Below, one piece after another: positions 1 to 10,245 of a DNA stretch of 64,000 bases. This stretch comes from Hygrophila difformis (lineage: Eukaryota; Streptophyta; Magnoliopsida; Lamiales; Acanthaceae), in NCBI GenBank assembly GCA_030278955.1, contig JAOANR010000010.1, positions 28,336,174 through 28,400,173 on the forward strand, in the 5' to 3' direction. The notes under the pieces are model-generated. The model was given only the letters and a program-made list of their open reading frames with translations. It searched no databases and was not told the origin of the DNA. The translations under genes and the position numbers were made by a program. The stretch's first letter is position 1, and the number at the start of each line of letters is the position of its first letter.

Positions 1-1039
1 TAAAATGAATTGACCCAAAATATACTGGTGGGTCTAGACAGAAGATGAAACACAAACATGAAGTGGTCAGAGGACCAAAGTAATGGCAGAATAATCGGGT
101 GGACTGCAAACATCTACGGTCCAATTTCCCAATTACTCGGATGGAGTGAATTTAGACAGCTTTGACCCTATAATGGCAGTGTCAATGCCAGTTGGGCCTC
201 CACTGTCTGTGAATTCGGATAAAAACCTACATGCTTCTTTCCTGCAATGATCATTAGTCATCATTGACAGATGTTGACTAATTCACACTACAGATTAGAA
301 TTTGGGTTTGGAAATTAAAATAAGGAAAATAAACTGTATCCGGATAGGAATCAGCTGAGCAGCTATTACAATCCCGGATGGACGAACCGCCAAGGCTTCC
401 ACCGACTGCTATCCAGACCATGCAAAATAACATTTAGTGATTGATACCCAGAATACGAGTTAGTTTATCCGTGAAGGAATACCCGCCAACATTAGTCTGG
501 TGTATTCTTTACTAATTGTTACACACAATACGCAAAAGACAAAAGAAAATAAAATAACAAGAGGAACTTGTATGAGAGACATTGGTTTCTCATGCAAGGT
601 TATGGAATTAATCCATAGTTGATGACCTAGATAATCCCTCCTACCATAATTAATTACAGTCCGGACTATCTGTTTAGGGCATCAAGGTTTTGTTTATAGA
701 AAAATGTTTTAATGACAATTGAACAAAGATCCTTTAATCATAACAATTAGTGATTTAATCATTGCTAATTACAATCATTAATCATTAATGAATAGAGGGT
801 TCAATTAATTAAGTGATGGAAATGGAGAATCAAAATTTCGGCAGCATAACGCCTCATATTGCAATTCTGAGATATTACATCTTAATCCGTGGGATTAAAA
901 TGTGAGTGTTTGCAATATGATAGAGGTTAAGAAGTCAGAATTTTTAGGATTAAAATAGAAGAGAGGATTCTGTCGAGAAACCATAAATTGTGTCATGAGC
1001 CTAGACCCGCAACATGGGTACCTCGACAGGTTTTAGAAA

Positions 1040-1510
1040 TTGGGCAGAGTTTCACCTTGTGTCGCTAGGCAAAAGTGTGTCGCGAGGCGTGGCCTCGCGA
1101 CAGGATGTCTAGCGACACAGGGTTTTCTGATAAATTTCAAAGTATTTGGCTCCCAGTCGCTAATCTGGAAATTGTGTCGCGAGGTGTGGCTCCGCGACAG
1201 GATGTCTAGCGACTGAGTTTTCAAAATATTGACAAGGCATAATTTTCTATCTCGGGATAAAAGTGTGTCGCGAACCGTGGGTCCGCGAAAGGAATGTTCC
1301 GCGACAGAGGCCATGCAGAAAAATCATGCAAGAGTTTGGCCCTCAGTCGCTAAGCAGGTGTTGTGTCGCGGACCGTGGGTCCGCGACAGGGATGCCTCAC
1401 GACTGAGGATTTCAGGATATTAAGACAAGTGTCCCTAGACACCCATGTCGCGAAACAGCCTTCCTGTCGCTTAACGTGGTCTCGCGACAGGAAGAGGTTA
1501 GCGACATGGA
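1040..1510. repeat. GTCGCG palindromic repeats, downstream block (element O 3' LTR)
   Basis: Interspersed words GTCGCGAGG, CCTCGCGACA, GTCGCTAGG and CTAGCGAC form short palindromes, for example GTCGCGAGG paired with CCTCGCGAC at about 1078-1101 and GTCGCGGACC with GGTCCGCGAC at about 1363-1387. In element orientation this block lies downstream of the TATA box. Equivalent blocks are 39955-40440 in the 5' LTR and 6466-6750 inside the element. Confidence 0.85.
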
Positions 1511-2144
1511 TGGTTCAGGCCACGAGTCAGTAAAAGCAAAAATGAACAGTGGCATGCAAATAGCGTGATCTCACCCTATTTCAGATTAAAAAGAACTATT
1601 CTAAGCTAAAATAACCAAACAGAATTCAAAATCTGCAAGAAAATGCTTGAACAAAAATAAATCTACCTAAAACAGTATTTAAAATAAAGCACAATCCTAA
1701 TCTAGGGTCTAATCACACAAAAGCATGCATCACATCTACAGTAGAAGAAAGCAGTAACATAATAATAAGGAATGAGGGTCAAATGACCCCAAAAGAAGAA
1801 TGAAAGCAGTAATCCATGGGTTAATAACACCCATTTCATGTTTTTGGGATACATTTCCAGATTAACTTCCCATTTTATAAAATGGGTTTGATAATACCCA
1901 TGATTTGGGGTATTTCAAACCTAAAACAAGGGTTTAGAACAAGAAAACATGGTGGAAAGTGGCTAACTAAACTGATGAAAAGGGAAAACACAAGAAATAA
2001 ACAACTAACTAAGCTAAACTAGGGCAGGAATTTAAATAATACAAAAAAAAAATTAAACTAAGCTAAGAACTATCTAAAAACTGAGCTCTTCAATCTGTCT
2101 TCAAGAATGATTCTCTCTCTCTCGAGCACATAGGGATCACCACA

Positions 2145-2179
2145 TATTTATAGAGGTGAAACCCTAGGCCCATGGGCCT
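2145..2179 (-). promoter_or_regulatory. LTR core promoter of element O (3' LTR copy)
   Basis: On the minus strand a GGGCC-type site II word (around 2168-2179) and a telo-box TAGGGTTT (2166-2159) lie just upstream of TATAAATA (2152-2145). The same arrangement occurs in the other LTR of O and in element I. Site II plus telo-box is the combination described for plant ribosomal-protein and cell-cycle gene promoters; use as a promoter here is inferred. Confidence 0.6.
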
Positions 2180-2189
2180 TGATCTGAGG

Positions 2190-2560
2190 CCCGTGTCGCA
2201 AGACATCACACACATCTCAGCCATGTCGCGGATCACGCGATGTGGCGCGAACTGGGGCATTATGCTGCAAAGCTTCACGACTGGGTCTGGTCCTCAATTT
2301 TGTGTCGCTAGCCACACCCCTGTCGCTAGGCCATGTATCGCGACCGGGTGTCTAGCGACAGGGAGCTGGGGACACAATTCTTCTTCAACTTTGATGCTGG
2401 TGGCGCTAATCATCCGTGTCGCTAGGCCATGCTCCGCGACAGGGGCCTAGCGACACAGTCTTTCTGGACTGGCTTCCTCTTCAGTTCACTGTTGTGTCGC
2501 TAAACTCCCCCCTGTCGCTAGGCCATGCTCCGCGACAGGAGTGTCTAGCGACAGGGTATT
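2190..2560. repeat. GTCGCG palindromic repeats, upstream block (element O 3' LTR)
   Basis: The same palindromic words occur here: TGTCGCTAGG, GCTCCGCGACAGG and CTAGCGACA, repeated about every 60-90 bp. In element orientation this block precedes the TATA box at 2152. The counterpart in the 5' LTR is 41105-41470. Confidence 0.85.
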
Positions 2561-2871
2561 CCTGGACACCGCCAAGTTGGGCCAGATGGGCCAAATTTAT
2601 ATTTTTGTGGGCTTTTTCCTTCTTTTCCAATCTTTTTCATTCCTTTTTCTTTTCTTTTCTTTTTTCTCATGTTTTTGGATTTTTCTAACATAAATGTGTA
2701 ATAAAATTACATATTTATGCCTTTTTCATACCAGCTTATTATTTTTACAATTATGCATAAATCAGTCCAATTCAACTGCTTTCTTATTTAATATAAGACC
2801 GGAATGCGATCGAATGCCCGTTTTAGACACGGAAATGGATTGAAAATAATGGTCATTTCTGGCCATTATCA

Positions 2872-2940
2872 ACATCCTCACATTTAATACTGATCGTCCC
2901 CGAGCAGTCAGAGTCAATGTTCTAAAGAACACGGACTCTG
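2872..2940 (-). promoter_or_regulatory. 3' polypurine-like tract and hairpin of element O
   Basis: On the minus strand AAATGTGAGGATGT abuts the LTR start TGATAATGG. This is the position of the polypurine tract that primes plus-strand DNA synthesis. About 40 nt upstream is a hairpin: outer arms 2909-2915 and 2934-2940 (CAGAGTC with GACTCTG) and inner arms GTTCT/AGAAC. The same hairpin with altered but still pairing inner bases stands at 27269-27300 in element I. Confidence 0.7.
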
Positions 2941-4527
2941 CATATTCAATTCATTTTCGTGGCTTCATAAATCACATTCTTTTTGGATTGGGATAAGACA
3001 ATCAAAAACGACAAGTGTTAAGTTCCCTTGATTGCAGTGTTTAATAAAATGATACTTGCTCACTACATCGGGCCTACAAATCATACATTATTATCAATCT
3101 TTCATGAATATCATGTTCGAAAAATGCAAGGATTGAGAATCAGAATTTAGGTATGACACGAACATAATTCATAAAATAGAGCCTCACATATAAGAGAATC
3201 GGAAAATTCACTCACTCTCAATGGGGTTCAATCAGTGAACACTCAAAATCAGTTTCGATTAAATTATCCCATAAGCTTGCAATCAGACCAACTCGCCGCC
3301 GGCTCATTTCCTAAAATCGAGATCCCGAGGTCTTATTTAAGGGTTATAATGGGGCATACGGTTGTAACATTAGGTAGGAAAGGGAAATTATTGGGCTAAG
3401 AAGTGGCAGGAAATAATTCTATCATAATATGACATATTTTTATTTAAAGATTTATGATCATCATCATTTCTTCTTTTGTTTTGTTTTTCTTTTTCTATTG
3501 CATGACATTAGACTTAGTCTAATTTGCTTTGTCATTTGCAATTCATTTCATCAACTGTTTTTTTTTTTTGAATCGGCTTATAGCATCGCCGATTAATACA
3601 TTTTTGATGATCACAAATCAAATGCCTTGATAAAATTTATCCTTGCACACTTAGGTTGAATATTTTGGTCTTTTTGTAGGCTAGGAAAAATATAGTGGGT
3701 TTCAAAGAAAAATTAGGCTTAAAGGCTCAAAGTGGTTAATCCTAAAGGGAAAATATTTTTGGGTTTGGATTTCAAAAGAAGGCCAAAAATTTGGGTTTTT
3801 CCAAGTGCCTCGATCATATGCTCGATTTCGGGAATATGGCATGGTCTTGAATCAGTCCCAATTGCAAGTTCTAGTTTCCTTCAATCAAAATGATTCACAA
3901 ATCAAAGAAAATAAATGAGTAAAAATGACTCATGGCTCAAATCTCACAAGGTTGGGTTGATTCATGTCATACAGTATTCTGAAATTTAATCAAAGCTTAA
4001 TCCCAACGCTTTATTCAATCAAAATTTCTAACATGCAGATTTATTACCCAATAAGCTGATCGCATCATTAAATTTTTATAGCTCAAAACCTTAGGAATTC
4101 ATGTCATGCACGTTTTCAATTATATTATCCCAATTTTAAATGTTTGAAAATTTAATCACAAGCCTAAATCCCACATGTGAATTCAGAGCAGGTTTATGCA
4201 CATTTTTGTTGGTTATTTAATTTAAAGCAGTAAAGAGGCACTGTTAACATACAAAGTATGTCAACAGCATATTTTTGGCCTGACAGTCACTTATTCATCT
4301 CGGACTGTCGGACATCTTTTCAAGAAGAAAGCGACTAAAAATTGTTTGTGGGTCTCGAAAGTTTGAGTTCCATTCGTGGAAAGCAATAAATTACATCGAT
4401 TACAAGGGATTCTTATGCAGTTAGTATGAACCTGCACACAAAAGAAGAAATCCCCTATATGATGCCTACACTAAAGCTTAAATAGGATATAGCATACTAG
4501 GATTCATTCCTCCTCCACTCTTCTCTC
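2941..4527 (-). other. 3' noncoding region of the element O cargo module
   Basis: I find no convincing coding region between the F-box gene end and the hairpin. Several stretches match 25723-27269 of element I in the same position, notably around 3790-3880 versus 26330-26410 and around 3300-3370 versus 26840-26900. The region is therefore an inherited part of the module rather than part of the captured gene. It is A/T-rich with a homopolymer run near 3560. Confidence 0.7.
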
Positions 4528-5191
4528 TCAGAACATGTACCTGCTCCAGTGGACGAAACTTGTCAAATCACATCGCAGACACCAGCCATTATGGTCTCTC
4601 AGGGGTTCATGCATCCTTGTGCAGTAGACCCGGGGTGATTGGTCTGCAAATAAGTAGGGAGTGTCTGGGTTGTCTGCCATCCATGAGAGAGTGTTGGTGG
4701 ACGTTTAGTTCAAGACTGATCTGTCAGTCACCATTCTCTCTATCATTGTGATCCCCTGATTGACCTGGCCTTCATCTAGCTTGCTCATAAGCATCAGTCC
4801 ACGGGTGAAGATTGACGCTTTGTGATTGTCCTCGATGCCTGGCCGCAGTAGTTCGCAGGCTTGTCCCTCATCTCCTTCCGCGAATGCTAGGAGTGCTGGA
4901 ACGATTTGAAGATTAAAGTTTCCCGCCTCCACGCATGTGTGCAGGAATCTCTCCTTCTGCCATCGAATTCTCCCTTGCCACTGCCTCACCACAGAAGTGT
5001 CCAACTCACATTGCTTGTACACGATGGTGAGGTTTCCTGCGTCTCTGAGCTTTTTGCATGTCTCCTGCGCAGTGAATACTTCCCTGATTTCATCATCTCC
5101 TATTCGGGAGAGGATTTCACCTAGGAGCTCCAGTGGTAAGTCCAGCAGCTGGGTTCCTTCGGGTGCAGGATCTGGGATAGGAAGATTGCCC

Positions 5192-6241
5192 CTGAAAAGA
5201 TAAGAAGTGATGAATCCAATTTTTATAATTTCCTCGGAAATTATTCAAGTTTAGAAACCAACATCCTCACATTTAGAGTTTTGCTCTAAATGTGAGGTTA
5301 TTAAGTTTCCGGGTTGAATTTTAATTTAAAGCATAGGTAAATAATAAATTTTGAAGAGATAGAGGTCATTGGGCCCCTAAATATTTTTAATGGGCCATCG
5401 GGCCCAAAAGTTTGATTTTCCAATATTATTAAACAAGTCCGAGGCACTTGTTGGAAATGGAATGAGATTGATGGATGGGGCGAAATGCTCGAATCTTGGA
5501 GTGTGCAGTGGAAGTGTGGCGGAATGGATTTGCTATCTCTGGACTGCCTGGACTGCCTTTGGACGGTTAAAGCATCCCCAAAAATTTGCAAACACTATTT
5601 TTTTTTTCTGAAGGGTTGACTTGTTTTATTTAAGGAAAGTGGGAGGTGAGTGGTCCCATTTTGGATTTTGAAAAAGATAGCAGTTGAGTGACAAAAATAC
5701 TGCTATTTACTCACACTACAGTTCCATTGGGAACAAAAAGAATACAGCCAATTATTAAACCTATCAACTATTTTTGTCTTTTTCCAAAAGGTCACTTTTA
5801 TTAAAAAGTGGAAGTCTCCTATTGGGTGTTTGTACTATGTTTCCATAAATAAACAAACATTTATTCCCACAAGATTGTAACAGGTGGAAACAAATATGCC
5901 CAAAAAGATCTTCCACTTGAATGCCTCAAACCAACTCTCAAGATTAGATAAACTGATAACACCATGGTGTTCAAAATAACACCCTAGTGTTCATCAGTTC
6001 ATCCTTTCCAGTTTTTAAACTTCCAAAATTTCAACTCTTGACATTTTTAAAACAGGTTTCAAACAAATTTTTAAGGGTTTCAGAATCAAAGAGCTCCTCA
6101 AAACCGAGAGCATTCAGAATCTTAAAACAGAGAAAACAAAAGACTCACACAAACCGCATTATGCTCTTCACATATCAAAAAAAAGACAAAAGAACAAGGA
6201 AAACCGAGAGAGTTATGAACAGGGGGAAAATGGGGTTCTAC
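5192..6241 (-). other. Predicted intron of the F-box cargo gene
   Basis: It is 1050 nt long, beginning GTAGAA (6241-6236) and ending CTTTTCAG (5192). It breaks a codon after its second base, exactly like the intron of element I at 20159-21399. It contains the second hairpin/polypurine-like motif (5263-5297). No coding region is visible inside. The prediction rests on splice-site words, phase and conservation of the layout. Confidence 0.6.
5263..5297 (-). promoter_or_regulatory. Internal hairpin plus polypurine-like motif 2 (element O)
   Basis: This is a perfect 14-bp inverted repeat, arms 5265-5278 and 5284-5297 around loop TTTTG. On the minus strand the second arm merges into AAATGTGAGGATGT followed by TG, as at the genuine LTR border. 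It lies about 70 nt upstream of the predicted 3' splice site at 5192. Confidence 0.75.
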
Positions 6242-6447
6242 CCTGCCCTCCTTGGTTCGGATGGCAAAGGTCCCAGGTTGGGGAAGATCCTCAACAATCT
6301 GTCCATAGTTTCCCCTTGAAAACGGATGGTTTGATGCGAAGAACACAGTGGTGTTCGTTCGGGAGAGATGAGAGTGAAAGAGAGCAGTTGAAGAGTTGAA
6401 TGAAAGCAAGAGAAGCGAGTGCAGGGAGAAAACGGGTGGGGGGGGGG

Positions 6448-6455
6448 TATAAATA
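6448..6455 (-). promoter_or_regulatory. Internal TATA box of the element O cargo module
   Basis: TATTTATACCCCCC reads on the minus strand from 6455. The first ATG follows about 140 nt downstream (6306) after a pyrimidine-rich leader. Element I has TTTTTATACCCCCC at the same distance from its ATG. GTCGCG palindromes lie directly upstream (6466-6750). Confidence 0.65.
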
Positions 6456-6465
6456 CTGAAAAAGC

Positions 6466-6750
6466 TGGTCGCGGAACCCCAGACCGTGTCGTGGAACTGG
6501 GTTACGCGACCAGGGCCTAGCGACATTAGACATGTCGAGGCCATGCCTTGCGACAGGGGTATAGCGACCGAGTTCAGTAAAGGAATAAAGTCAACGGGAA
6601 AACGTGTCGCGGAATAGAAGACCGGTCGCGCGGCCATGCCCCGCGACAGGGGTTCCACGACAGCGACAGGGGTCTCACTGTATTAGAGAGTTGTGTCGCT
6701 ATCCATCTTCTGGCGCTTGACGCGGTCTCGCGACACAGAAGGGGTTTAGC
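6466..6750. repeat. GTCGCG palindromic repeats upstream of the internal promoter (element O)
   Basis: The same family-specific words as in the LTRs of O (GGTCGCGG, CCCGCGACAGGGG, CTAGCGAC) are found here outside the LTR. They stop about 10 bp before the internal TATA box. Confidence 0.85.
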
Positions 6751-7064
6751 GACACAAAATTTTGAATTTTCAAATTTTTCGTGGTCTGGGTCCGAGCGTG
6801 TTATTGGGCCTGAATCCACTTTATTTGATTTGGACCTGAATAAATTCAGTCCAAATAAATTCAAAATGCTGGGTTGAAATTTAAAGAAAGATCCACTTGC
6901 ATAAATTTAGGTTGGATTAATTCCATTTGTTTGCAAAAATTATTCCGCATTTAAATTGCTTTAAATTCCGAAAATATTTTCTTAAATTCATGGAATTAAT
7001 CCAACCAAGAACCTGGTTTTCCGTGTTACTCTTCTACTCCTTCTTTTTGATGGTTCCGAACTTT

Positions 7065-7146
7065 CTGCAAGACAGATAAATAAAACGCATTAGATTTTCT
7101 CCAAATATCAACATCCTCACATTTAGAGTCTTAGTACTCTAAATGT
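7065..7146 (-). promoter_or_regulatory. Hairpin plus polypurine-like motif 1 and splice-acceptor candidate (element O)
   Basis: An 11-bp inverted repeat has arms at 7119-7129 and 7136-7146. On the minus strand its distal arm runs into AAATGTGAGGATGT followed by TGATATTTGG. A candidate 3' splice site (GTCTTGCAG) ends at 7065. The element I counterpart is 19061-19140, with much of the sequence conserved. Confidence 0.7.
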
Positions 7147-7235
7147 TTAATTGATTTTTGGGTACTTTCTTGTCATGAAATAATATACTATATATATATG
7201 AAATGAAATTTTTGTGTTTTTAATGTTGTTTCTTA

Positions 7236-8229
7236 TTAGGTGTAAGCCGGGTCTGCCACTGCTTGGCTTTCTTTTTCCGGATCGAACTGTTCGAGGTACT
7301 CCTTCAATCGTTGTCCATTCACCACTATGTTGCCCTTGTCAGTTCGGATTCTGACGGCTCCATTTTCAAACACTTCTATCACTTCATGTGGTCCTTCCCA
7401 TCTGGATTTGAGCTTTCCGGGGAATAGCTTCAACCTAGAATTGAATAATAACACGTTTTGACCAACATAAAAATGCTTAGGCTTAATCCTGCGATCGTGC
7501 AACTTCTGGGTCCGCTCCTTATAAATTCAAGAGCTTTCATAAGCTAGCGCTCGTATTTCCTCAATTTCATTGAGGTCCAACTTGCGTTTGCTCTGAGCAA
7601 CCTTCGGATCGAAGTTGAGCGTCTTAACGGCCCAGTAAGCTTTATGCTCTAACTCTACAGGCAAATGACAGGCTTTTCCGAAGACAAGCCTATATGGAGA
7701 CATCCCAATGGGAGTCTTATATGCTGTGCGGTATGCCCATAGAGCATCGTTGAGCTTACGTGCCCAATCCTTGCGGGTTATCCCGACAGTGGCTTCGAGT
7801 ATGTGTTTTATTTCGCGATTGGATACTTCGACTTGACCACTAGTCTGGGGATGATAAGGCGTGCCTATCTTATGGAGGATCCCATTTTTACTCATTAAAG
7901 TTTCGAAAGCTTTATTAATAAAGTGTGTTCCTCCATCAGATATCACCACCCTAGGTATGCCAAATCTACTGAAAATGTTGTTCTTGAGGAACTTGATGAC
8001 TTGGCTACCATCATTGGTCGGCAATGCGACAGCCTCGACCCATTTGGACACGTAATCGACAGCTACCAAGATATAGTAGTTTCCACCAGATGGTGGGAAC
8101 GGTCCCATGAAGTCAATGCCCCATATATCGAAGATCTCAAGTGTGAGAATCCCTTTTTGAGGCATCTCATCCCTCTTGGAGATGTTTCCTAATCTTTGGC
8201 ATTTGTCGCAACCTTTCACAAATGTCCTG
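7236..8229 (-). pseudogene. Integrase core and C-terminus of element O (3' fragment)
   Basis: This is the downstream half of the element O integrase, cut at 8229 by element I. It continues the zinc-binding region (CDKCQR), then the catalytic core: first Asp in WGIDFMGPF, second Asp in ISDGGTHF, Glu in [10 protein letters not shown]. The C-terminal half runs through [11 protein letters not shown] and GAVRIRT to about 7236. A TGA near 7529 replaces the codon that is AGG in element I. Integrases insert the cDNA into chromosomes; this copy cannot act because it is split and mutated. Confidence 0.92.
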
Positions 8230-8559
8230 TGATAATGGCCAAAACTGACCATTATTTCCAATCCATTTCCGTGTCTGAGACGGACATTTTGATCGTGTTT
8301 CCATCTTATTTTAATAAGAAAGCAGTTGAATTTAACAGATTAATGCTAGTTTGTAAAAACATCGAGCCGGTAATAAAAACACACAAAACATGCAATTTTT
8401 AATTGTATTTGTGTTAGAAAAATCCAAAAACATGAAAAAAGGAAAAAGAAAAGAAAAAGGAAAAAAAAGATGGGAAAAAGATCAAAAATCCCACAACTGA
8501 GAAGTGGTTAAGTGTTGGGAAGGGATGCAGAAGAGCTAATTCGAATTACTATATGGCCA

Positions 8560-8830
8560 ATTCGAGTTAATTCGAATTAGGGAATGAAGAGAAGAAACCC
8601 AAAGGCAAGAAGAAGATGCAATTCGAATTGTCCAATTCGAATTAATTCGAATTGGCACAAACAATTCGAATTGCCAACAGATGCAAAGAAGCCAAGAAAC
8701 CCTCATCCAATTCGAGAAAAGACCAATTTGAATTCTTCACAACAATTCGAATTGACAACTGAAGGCCACATTTCCAGCTCAAGGAAGAAATCTCACAATT
8801 CGAATTAATTCGAATTGGATGAGATAATTC
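8560..8830. repeat. TTCGAATT palindromic repeats, upstream block (element I 5' LTR)
   Basis: Many copies of AATTCGAATT, often paired as AATTCGAATTAATTCGAATT, separated by about 20-40 bp. They lie upstream of the LTR TATA box. The same words occur downstream (9780-10245), in the 3' LTR, and inside the element before the internal promoter (19430-19960). Confidence 0.9.
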
Positions 8831-8882
8831 GAACTTCACTCAAAAATTCATCAAAAGCTGTGGAGCATGAGCACAACATTGG

Positions 8883-8914
8883 TGGGCCTAGGGTTTCGAA
8901 ATTTGTCTATAAAA
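8883..8914 (+). promoter_or_regulatory. LTR core promoter of element I
   Basis: Site II word TGGGCC (8883-8888), telo-box TAGGGTTT (8889-8896) and TATAAAA (8908-8914) lie in tandem. The same trio occurs in element O (41063-41084 and onward, minus strand) although the surrounding LTR is much diverged. The 3' LTR copy is near 28008-28039. Confidence 0.65.
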
Positions 8915-9017
8915 GCAGACCTTCCACAACAGAGCAAAAAGATTAAGAATTTAGCCAAAAAGCAGCTGGGACAAAAAGAACAGCAGGAGGTTCCACACCC
9001 CTTAAGGGTTAGGTAGG

Positions 9018-9045
9018 TAGTTTAGTTTAGTTTAGTTTAGTTTAC
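9018..9045 (+). repeat. (TTTAG)n short tandem repeat in LTR
   Basis: About five TTTAG units follow a TTAAGGGTTAGG stretch downstream of the LTR TATA box. The 3' LTR has the same tract near 28143-28168. It may be a simple microsatellite. Confidence 0.7.
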
Positions 9046-9779
9046 TTTCCTTGCAAGTAGTATAGTTTTCACATGCTTTAATCTTAGTTTAGAAGCAGTT
9101 TCTGTAACCCTTAGAGTAGCCATTTCCAGAATTTTTACATGCTTTCTAGTTAGAATAAACCCTACCTTCAAGTTAATGATGGATTTGGGTTCTTTATTTT
9201 ACTTTCAAAGTGTCAATACAAGAAAAATTTCCAGAAATGGTGTTATTCATGTGTTTTGACACTCTTTAATGCTTTCCTTAGAAATAAATGCTTAGCATGT
9301 TTGTTTGTTTCAACTAGGTTACATTTATTATGTCCTAGTTGACATTCAAACTTAATAAATGCATGTTTGGTGGGTTTTTGGCTTGATTTTGTGCCTTAGA
9401 GCTTCAAATAAGTGTTCTTAGGTTTTAGACGTTTTTAGGGTCTGTTAGAATTTACCTTTATGCCTTATTTTCCTGCTTTGATTTTATTTTATGCTGCCTT
9501 AGATAACTTGAGTGTTCTTAGTTTATTCATGTAGTTCTTAGATAACTAGATGTTTTAGGTTCTTTGATCTTTGAATCCTTTGTTTGTAGAAATAGGGTTT
9601 AAATCTCGCCAATACCCACTGGACATGTGTTTGTTTATTTCTTGAAAACCTCACTAGGGTGGCTGTGAAGTGACATTGATGTGAGATGAGGGATTTGGTA
9701 AATCTAAACCCATCATTAACCGCACAGTGTACACCTAACCCATACTTGTGAGAACAAAAATTATTATTGTTCAAAAATG

Positions 9780-10245
9780 TGATTCGAATTGAGGCAATTC
9801 GAATTGTCTCGAACTGCCTAAGAAATTCAAATTGCATAACAAAAAATTCTCATGTGGTCTCCAACCAATTCGAATTCTCTAATTCGAATAAATTCGAATT
9901 GATTCTTACAATTCGAATTGGCGTGAGAAATCACATTGTATCCATTGCCACCCCCTCATGCCTTAGTTTATTTTCTACCCCCAACTAATTCGAATTGCCC
10001 AATTCGAATTAATTCGAATTGCTGGACAATTCAAATTCACCTTCCCCTTGAGGTATATGCCTTAGTCAATTTTGAGCAAGGAAAGAACTTCATCAATTCG
10101 AGTTGTCCAATTCGAATTTATTCGAATTGCTCAACAATTCGAATTAAATGATATCTCATTCCTTTGCAAGGATTAATTGGGTAAGATCATACTTCATTCT
10201 TCATGCATTCTCAATTCGAATTGCCCCAGTAATTCGAATTGAACT
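9780..10245. repeat. TTCGAATT palindromic repeats, downstream block (element I 5' LTR)
   Basis: Repeated AATTCGAATT words with spacers, lying about 0.9-1.3 kb downstream of the LTR TATA box. The block is duplicated in the 3' LTR at about 28905-29370. Confidence 0.88.

Larger units (their letters stand above)
1..2871 (-). repeat. 3' LTR of element O (partial)
   Basis: This matches 38937-41789 base for base apart from scattered substitutions and small indels. About 1.83 kb of the LTR (the equivalent of 37111-38936) lies left of the window. It contains two blocks of GTCGCG-type palindromic repeats (about 1040-1510 and 2190-2560) and a TATA box with telo-box between them (2145-2166). It ends on the plus strand with CCATTATCA at 2871, immediately next to the polypurine-like tract. 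A 16-bp difference from the other LTR near 1283-1300 falls between two copies of CCGCGA. Confidence 0.93.
4528..6306 (-). pseudogene. Captured F-box gene (At1g67623-like family), two exons
   Basis: Exon 1 is 6306-6242 (ATG at 6306-6304, 21 codons plus 2 nt, donor AGG|GTAGAA). Exon 2 starts at 5191 after CTTTTCAG and runs in frame to the TGA at 4530-4528. One premature TAA at 4707-4705 interrupts it, so about 183 residues are open of about 243. Near the start of exon 2 is an F-box (LLDLPLELLGEILSRI, then CKKLRD about 17 residues later), the Skp1-binding part of SCF ubiquitin ligases. It is followed by a helical region (FLHTCVEAGNFNLQ, with RGLMLM further on) and, after the stop, a Cys-containing tail (GWCLRCD). 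This order is that of the plant F-box family of At1g67623, named from memory. The gene occupies the position of the extra ORF in element I. It could be a captured host transcript or gene fragment. The F-box call is strong; exon 1 is a prediction. Confidence 0.8.

Noticed and set aside
2416..2688. Short plus-strand frames in the element O LTRs (also 1229-1423, 2172-2450 and 41090-41368)
   Set aside because: They follow the GTCGCG repeats, lie antisense to the element and recur only with the LTR.
6122..6658. 178-residue minus-strand frame over the internal promoter of element O
   Set aside because: It runs through the palindromic repeats, the TATA box and the intron start. The only part taken as coding is exon 1 at 6306-6242, in a different frame.
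8560..10245. CRISPR-like array from regularly recurring short repeats
   Set aside because: The repeats are self-palindromic, variable in spacing, present in both LTRs and inside a plant retrotransposon, with no cas genes.
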